Assembly: GCA_026874595.1 (NCBI GenBank)
Contig: CM049309.1
Location: forward strand, 47,224,079-47,288,078
Length of the DNA stretch: 64,000 nt
Direction: 5' to 3'
Origin: Sipunculus nudus
Lineage: Eukaryota > Annelida > Sipuncula > Golfingiida > Sipunculidae
Shown: positions 52,565 through 64,000 of the stretch, one piece after another
Layout: each line of letters opens with the position of its first letter
Position numbering within the stretch: the first letter of the stretch is position 1
Program-made: the position numbers and the translations under genes
The notes under the pieces: generated by a model
The model's input: only the letters and a program-made list of their open reading frames with translations
Databases searched by the model: none
Told to the model about the DNA's origin: nothing

Positions 52565-52745
52565 AAAAAAAATCTTTTTTTCTTGCGTCACCCACCCTCG
52601 AGGGGACCGCTCGGCACACCTGCATCGTAGGTGGTGGGATCTCCAGTACCGAGAGACATGGCCTTGCCACCACCAGGGGGCGGGTCTATCGAACCTGGTC
52701 CCTTTGGGAGGAAAGCTTGGGGCAGCGGGTTACTTACCACTTATG
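52565..52745 (-). mobile_element. GC-rich structured segment, tRNA-derived SINE candidate
   Basis: Read on the minus strand it has 'AAGTGGTAAGTAACCCGC' (D-arm-like), then 'GGTTCGATAGACC' (B-box-like) about 35 bp on, and ends in an A-rich run (about 52592-52563). On the plus strand GGTGGTGG (52630-52637) pairs with CCACCACC (52667-52674), and GGGGACC (52602-52608) pairs with GGTCCCT (52697-52703). It is sharply GC-richer than its surroundings. A SINE is the best guess; a structured non-coding RNA is an alternative. Confidence 0.45.
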
Positions 52746-52749
52746 TTAA

Positions 52750-53690
52750 AATTATTAATGAGGGTTTGTTATACAAGTGTTGTCTTATAATTGACTACAC
52801 AGAAGTTACGAAATGTGTCATTTAAAAATGGATTAACTTCTTGTTTTATTAATTTTCTAAATTTTCTCTTTTCTCTTTAGACTGTTACATATAATAAACA
52901 GTTGTTTGAATTTGTAGATGTATTTGAAATTGATAAATATATATAGGGGCAAGGTCCTCCGTAGATAATTTTGTTCTATTCCCTAAGGATGTCAGTGAGG
53001 AGAAGAGAAACAAAAAAGTATAGATTTATTAAGTATAGTGAGACATGAAATAATAACAGGAAAAGGAGCTCCCGGTCCTTCTGTGTCCAGTGACTCATGC
53101 CAGAACAAAAGGTTATTCTTTCCACATTCAGGTGCCCATTAAAATTTGCAATATTTTTAAAAATGGTGGATCAGTTCTAAGAGGAAAACTGCAATGAAGA
53201 AATTAGGTGAAGGACCATTAGCATGAATCAATCGAAAGCCATACATTTCAAAATATTTGGTAATAAAATTACATCAATAATTGAGAATATAGTCTGTTTT
53301 TAAAACAGCGCTATGCCACAAATGAGGGTCAACGTCACTTGTCCCATGCTCAAACAACTACATTTTAAAGATTATGGTGGGGTTTTAGTGTCATACATAT
53401 TCTATTAAAGTATTAAAATGAGGCTGGAGACCCTCGAGGGATGCCATGTGACTTGTCACAAGATTTCAAAGAATACTCGGCAAATTTCAGTGGGCACAAC
53501 CTGTTGAAACAGACTACAGATGAAAAATTAGTCATCAATTGGCTTTTACATCAAGTAACAATATGGGGATGGTGTTGTTTTTCAAAATGCGGGTTCACAT
53601 AGTTTCCTTTTACACCTTGCAGACTCCTAACTGGGGTTTTATTTTTATGTTGTCTGCTTTTTTTTGTCTTGCATATTATTTTATTATCAA
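52750..53690. other. Spacer downstream of the intact trypsin gene
   Basis: No gene seen. From about 53690 the sequence becomes homologous to 30475-30830, the 3' flank of trypsin paralogue A. Confidence 0.5.
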
Positions 53691-53920
53691 ATATAGACTA
53701 GATAATAAGAAATATTGCTAAATTTAGAAACTAACATATCTGTATAACTGGATTAGGAAAATGTGCTTAAAATTTACCGTGAAATAACCCAGTATTGGGA
53801 TCCACCTTTGTCCTTTTCATATTCGCATTCAGATTGGACTATTTTGTTACATTTAATACATTAACGTTTTAAGGTTAGGAATACATTTTGAAATGCAAAC
53901 CCGGAAACGTTTTAATTCAG

Positions 53921-53926
53921 TTTATT
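53921..53926 (-). promoter_or_regulatory. Poly-A signal of the intact trypsin gene
   Basis: Minus-strand AATAAA about 35 bp after the stop codon (53963-53961). It is conserved at the same place in paralogue A (30793-30788). Confidence 0.75.
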
Positions 53927-53960
53927 CGCTCTAGGATAAGAGTAGTCCCGGATATATTCT

Positions 53961-60315
<6,355 letters not shown>

Positions 60316-60329
60316 GGTGCTGCTATCTG

Positions 60330-60400
60330 TGGAAGTCTACACAGAGGACGCTGGGCGGGGACTTTTATACACTTTTCTGTATCGATAAGATGACGTCATT
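60330..60400 (-). promoter_or_regulatory. Core promoter of the intact trypsin gene: TATA box, GATA and CRE-like sites
   Basis: Minus-strand TATAAAAG occupies 60369-60362, so transcription should start near 60335 and give a 5' UTR of about 20 nt before ATG 60315. Just upstream lie a plus-strand GATAAG (60384-60389) and TGACGTCA (60391-60398), a perfect CRE/ATF palindrome. Factor binding is inferred from the consensus only. Pseudogene B lacks a clear TATA at the same position. Confidence 0.7.
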
Positions 60401-63400
60401 AAAACCTACCTGGGAGTGTTCCACATGGTATACCATAAATTAGGCCCAATCTATTTAGAGCAGACATATGTTTGCTCCCGTAAGGCAGACGGAGCCTGGA
60501 AATATCATTGACCACCATCCAGTCTGGTTTTTTTTCTTACTAAACAACTCCCCCTTTATTCATGTAACTTAAATGCATTGAATTCAACTTTAACATCAAA
60601 GATTCCATAACTCTCGTCATATGTTCGATCTTTTTTTAATTTTCATTTCTGGACATGAAAGATATGTTTGACCTATATCCATGAACTCTAATTGACCTTA
60701 ATCGCGTATACATTCAATGAATAATCATAAGATTATAAGACTAACGAACAACCGATCAGGTGACCTAAAACATTGTAAAGCGTCAATCACCTGACAGAAA
60801 CAAAATTTTGCATAATTTCACAGAGCTCTGTCAAACAGAACACGCGTAGTCTGTAAATACTACCAATACCCATGTCTGCATGTTTTCCGGGATATTTTTT
60901 TCATATACCAAGGAGAGAGTATAAAAAGTTCTAGGCTATAGGTTGCAGGAGCCATTCCTCCGACTAACGAGTGAATAAAAATATCTTACCTGGCACTTAA
61001 TTCGTATGAGACAAATAATCCAAAATATTGCAAGACCCTTCATGCGATATAGTAAACAATGGTCAGGTAATACGAGTTGATGACGTCAGTCAATACGACG
61101 TTATGCGTCATTGACCTTTGTGATGTCATTATTATGTTATAGGCAGCTGTCGCTACCATAGGCATGGAAGACCTTCTGTTTAGGAGCGTTTTGGGGGCTC
61201 ATTATAATAATAATTTAAAAGGGCGGAGCATTTGGGCTGTGGTGGATAGGTCAATTGAATATTCAATGTTGGCAACATTAGAGAGATCTCTGTACATACT
61301 GTTTTAATAAACTTTTGTTTCCACCTTGTTTTATCGCTCCAGCAAATTATTGCATGGCCTTCGATTCCGTGTACCTGTGTTTTCAGAAACCAATGTCTGT
61401 AGAGATTTAACATTCTGTGCAACCTATCCTGTTTAAATGTAGCGTGTTGGTTACACTGGAGCCATTACGTTTTAAAAAGACATAGCTTGTGGTTTACAAC
61501 AAGTTAGTGTTTTGAGTGTGTTTATATTTCACGTATGTATTTGTAGATATACCGCGTTTGAATGAGCGTACTGCACGGAGGGGATTGTTCCATTTACACA
61601 TGTAGATATATTCATGTGGAGGACACCGTTCAATTTTAATTTCCCTTTAATAACCCTGTAGTATTGTGTTACTACGAATACACACGGGCATGTGTCAGTT
61701 CGGCGTCTATCGGGTCGATTACAGGTCGCTGGGACTTTCTGAGCAAAGCCGACCTGGTTTAAAAAGGCTTAATCACCATTCTGTTTTTAATAAACTAAAG
61801 GTTAACCCTTGGAGCTTCTAAGAAAATAGGCCATATCACCACCTTCAGTCAGGTTGTTTTGTTTATATAAACATGTCCAGTGACTGAATGTACCCAGTAA
61901 GTTTCTGCCTGCAACAGAATTTACGTACACTTAATCTAAACTGGGAAAAAGACCGGTGATAAAATTGCTATTGCGTGTATGAAATGTTTCAGTCATAAGT
62001 AATACCAATTCATAGTAAAACAGTGATGTGAAATTAGAAACAGTTCCAGCATTTTTTGAGGAAAATGCCCGCTTTTAAACAGTCGTCACTAATAAAAATT
62101 TTATTACGGCTTTAGTGATTGAAACTAGACAACCCACTTTACTATACATAAATAGTGTTTACAGTATTACTCTATCCTATGCCGTTCTTTAAAACAGCCG
62201 ACAAATCGATCTAACAATGGGCGTAGGAACCCATCGCAAAGCATGTTTTGAGTAAAGCTAGTAAATGGGAGAGACTGGAGCGCTGTGTTGAAAACTATTT
62301 AATTGGAATTTTTCAACACATGGTCCTGAGGGGCAAAAACGACTGTTTGGTTCGTTTAATTGCACATTTACTAGAGGTAATCTCTAATTAACGTGGTGTC
62401 ATATTCACTACCAAGCTTAGATTTTACTATAGTCACCCATCTATTCTTTCTCATTTCGATGCCTGGCTAGCAAGAGTGCAAATGAAAAAGAACAAGTAAT
62501 TTTTCATTTGAAAAAAGATGGCGATTAAAACGTGGGAAGTTATTCGAGAGTTAATCATAAATTGTAATGTGTCAAGGTTTAATAAATCACATGGAATTAT
62601 GTAAACAAAATCAATGATTGCTATGTCTGTATTTACATCTGGTTATGAGGAACCGACAAACACTTTTGAAACAATAAGATAAGATTACTTATTCAGTATT
62701 TTAATTAGTATTGGGGTTTCAAAACATCGACATGCGGGACAAAACCGAGTCTCTCTAGGTCTGGTCACGCTTAATTACATTTTCTGGTGTTGGATTGATT
62801 AATTACTAGTATAACCAATTATAGAATATACCAGTGTCACCCATTCATCTCTCTTTTTGAAGTAACCAGATACATCTGCCTGACTAGCAAGAATGCAAAT
62901 GAAACAAGAAGAGTGGATTTTTGTTGTGAAAAGGGCTGACGATTATAACATGGAAAGTTATTCCAGAGTATAAAATCATAAGAATTGTATCACAAAGCAT
63001 TATAAGGAGGGAACAAATATTTTGAAAGTAATATATATTACAAGGTTAATAAGGAAAATAACGTTTTATATATGTTAATATACCGTTATAAAAACACCTA
63101 TATTATGTTTATAATATTTATTGTGTTAATTAACTACGGTTTATGTGATTTAAAATTTATCCTGTTAATGATATTTCGGGAACCTTGCCAAAACAATATA
63201 GGGTTGCCGACAAATACATTCCAAACACAATTCATCCCTCTGAGAGAGAGAAAGAGAGTAAGAGAGAATGAGTGAGGGTTGCAATTTGTGTCTTCACAGA
63301 CAAGGAACGTATATAATTAATTCTCAACAACTGGTGATAAGATTCCTAAACTATATGCTGACTATTTGAAGCCTGCGTAATTTCTCCCAGTGCGTGCACA
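60401..63400. other. Upstream flank of the trypsin gene and intergenic DNA
   Basis: 60412-60520 is homologous to the upstream flank of pseudogene B. 61240-61780 is homologous to 32820-32936 plus 34484-34720 and preserves the empty site of the 1.5-kb transposon. No gene recognised. A 'gcctg.ctagcaag.gtgcaaatga' block occurs near 62461 and 62878, a diverged duplication. Confidence 0.55.
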
Positions 63401-64000
63401 GTTTTTAGCTCAGCTGACTGTAAGTCATCTAAGCTATAGCGATCACCCTTTGTCCGTCGTCCGTCTGTCCGTCCATCTGTCCGTCCGTCCGTCCGTCCGT
63501 TAACCTGGCACAAATAGTAACCGCTGGACCTAGGAACTTGTAACTTGACATTCTGAGAGGTCAATGAAAAATCTCCTTGGAAACCAGAAATGAGGTCTCT
63601 GTTACCCATATCCTTTGAGCTATGGGGCCCCAAAGAACCCCCCAGAATAGTCAAAAATTTCATACAAAAACTTCAATATCTCATTAACTACATCACTGAT
63701 GGTCATGATTTTTGGCATACATATTGATCATGAGATGTTCCATCAGTTCCTGCAGACTGATGGCGCCACCTGTATTTTTCGATTTTTTACAATTATTTTC
63801 TCTATTTTTGAGACCTTTAAAAATGTGAAAATCTGTTAACAGGGCACAAATCGTACAGACTGGACCTAGAATCTTCATTCTTGACAAACTGAGAGACCTA
63901 TGAAAAGTCTCCATGGAAACCAGAAATAAGGTCTCTGTTACCCACATCCTTCAAGCTATGGGGCCCCAAAGTACCCCCCCCAGAATAGTAAAAAAATTGA
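63400..64000. repeat. Molluscan-type interspersed repeat, two tandem units of about 330 bp, running off the window
   Basis: Starts 'ttttagctcagctgactgtaag', then a (GTCC)n-rich stretch (63447-63500). Two units follow, each with 'aacctggcacaaat/aacagggcacaaat', 'tggacctag', 'ggaaaccagaaat.aggtctc', and 'gctatggggccccaaag'. Fragments of the same family occur at about 400-540, 1490-1700 and 9041-9062. The long minus-strand frames across it are repeat artefacts. Confidence 0.85.

Noticed and set aside
52610-52745. Resemblance to U1 or SRP RNA
   Set aside because: Key conserved segments of these RNAs are absent on both strands; kept as a SINE candidate.

Overview
This is eukaryotic, metazoan nuclear DNA: AT-rich, with intron-split genes, poly-A signals, long (TA)n runs and many transposable-element relics. 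Several interspersed repeats look molluscan or more broadly lophotrochozoan: a GTCCGTCC-rich family that starts 'AGCTCAGCTGA', 'GAGAAAACCAA...GGGCCACTACA' repeats, and 'gaccccgtgacctcaaaatc' tandem units. A marine mollusc or close relative is the best guess. It is an inference from repeat style, not a marker-gene result.

Three host gene systems stand out. (1) 2.1-6.9 kb, + strand: the last six exons of a thimet-oligopeptidase-type M3 metallopeptidase, with the HEFGH zinc site; its 5' exons lie outside the window. (2) 19.3-28.2 kb, + strand: a nine-exon gene whose phase-compatible exons predict signal peptide, two C-type-lectin domains, one transmembrane helix, a NACHT NTPase and a long LRR array. 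That would be a membrane-anchored lectin-NLR. One frameshift in the LRR exon splits the long reading frame. (3) A trypsin cluster on the - strand: a complete six-exon gene at 54.0-60.3 kb with an intact His/Asp/Ser triad and trypsin-type S1 Asp, and two decayed paralogues at 42.5-46.7 kb and 30.8-32.0 kb. The duplications carry introns and flanks with them.

Most of the rest is mobile DNA. 12.9-18.8 kb is a decayed Ty3/gypsy-type LTR retrotransposon that has lost its reverse transcriptase. 47.0-48.9 kb is an L1/Tx1-like LINE relic (+). 48.9-51.1 kb is a CR1/L2/Jockey-like LINE (-) with one in-frame stop in its reverse-transcriptase ORF. There are also non-autonomous DNA transposons: 32.94-34.48 kb, whose TA target duplication is confirmed by an empty paralogous site at 61.4 kb; 37.2-39.0 kb with GGATCCAG-type ends; 55.2-56.9 kb with long inverted ends; and a small one near 2.8 kb. 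A minisatellite of about 43 bp units lies at 40.5-41.4 kb, with other tandem arrays at 36.6-39.8 kb and 63.4-64.0 kb. Two tRNA-derived SINE candidates lie at 45.5 and 52.6 kb.

A near-perfect 53-bp inverted repeat lies in intron 4 of the intact trypsin gene, and an array of p53-half-site-like decamers lies at 9.9-10.1 kb. I see no rRNA or convincing intact tRNA gene and no CRISPR array. Exon boundaries were placed by eye from GT-AG sites, reading phase and protein-family similarity.
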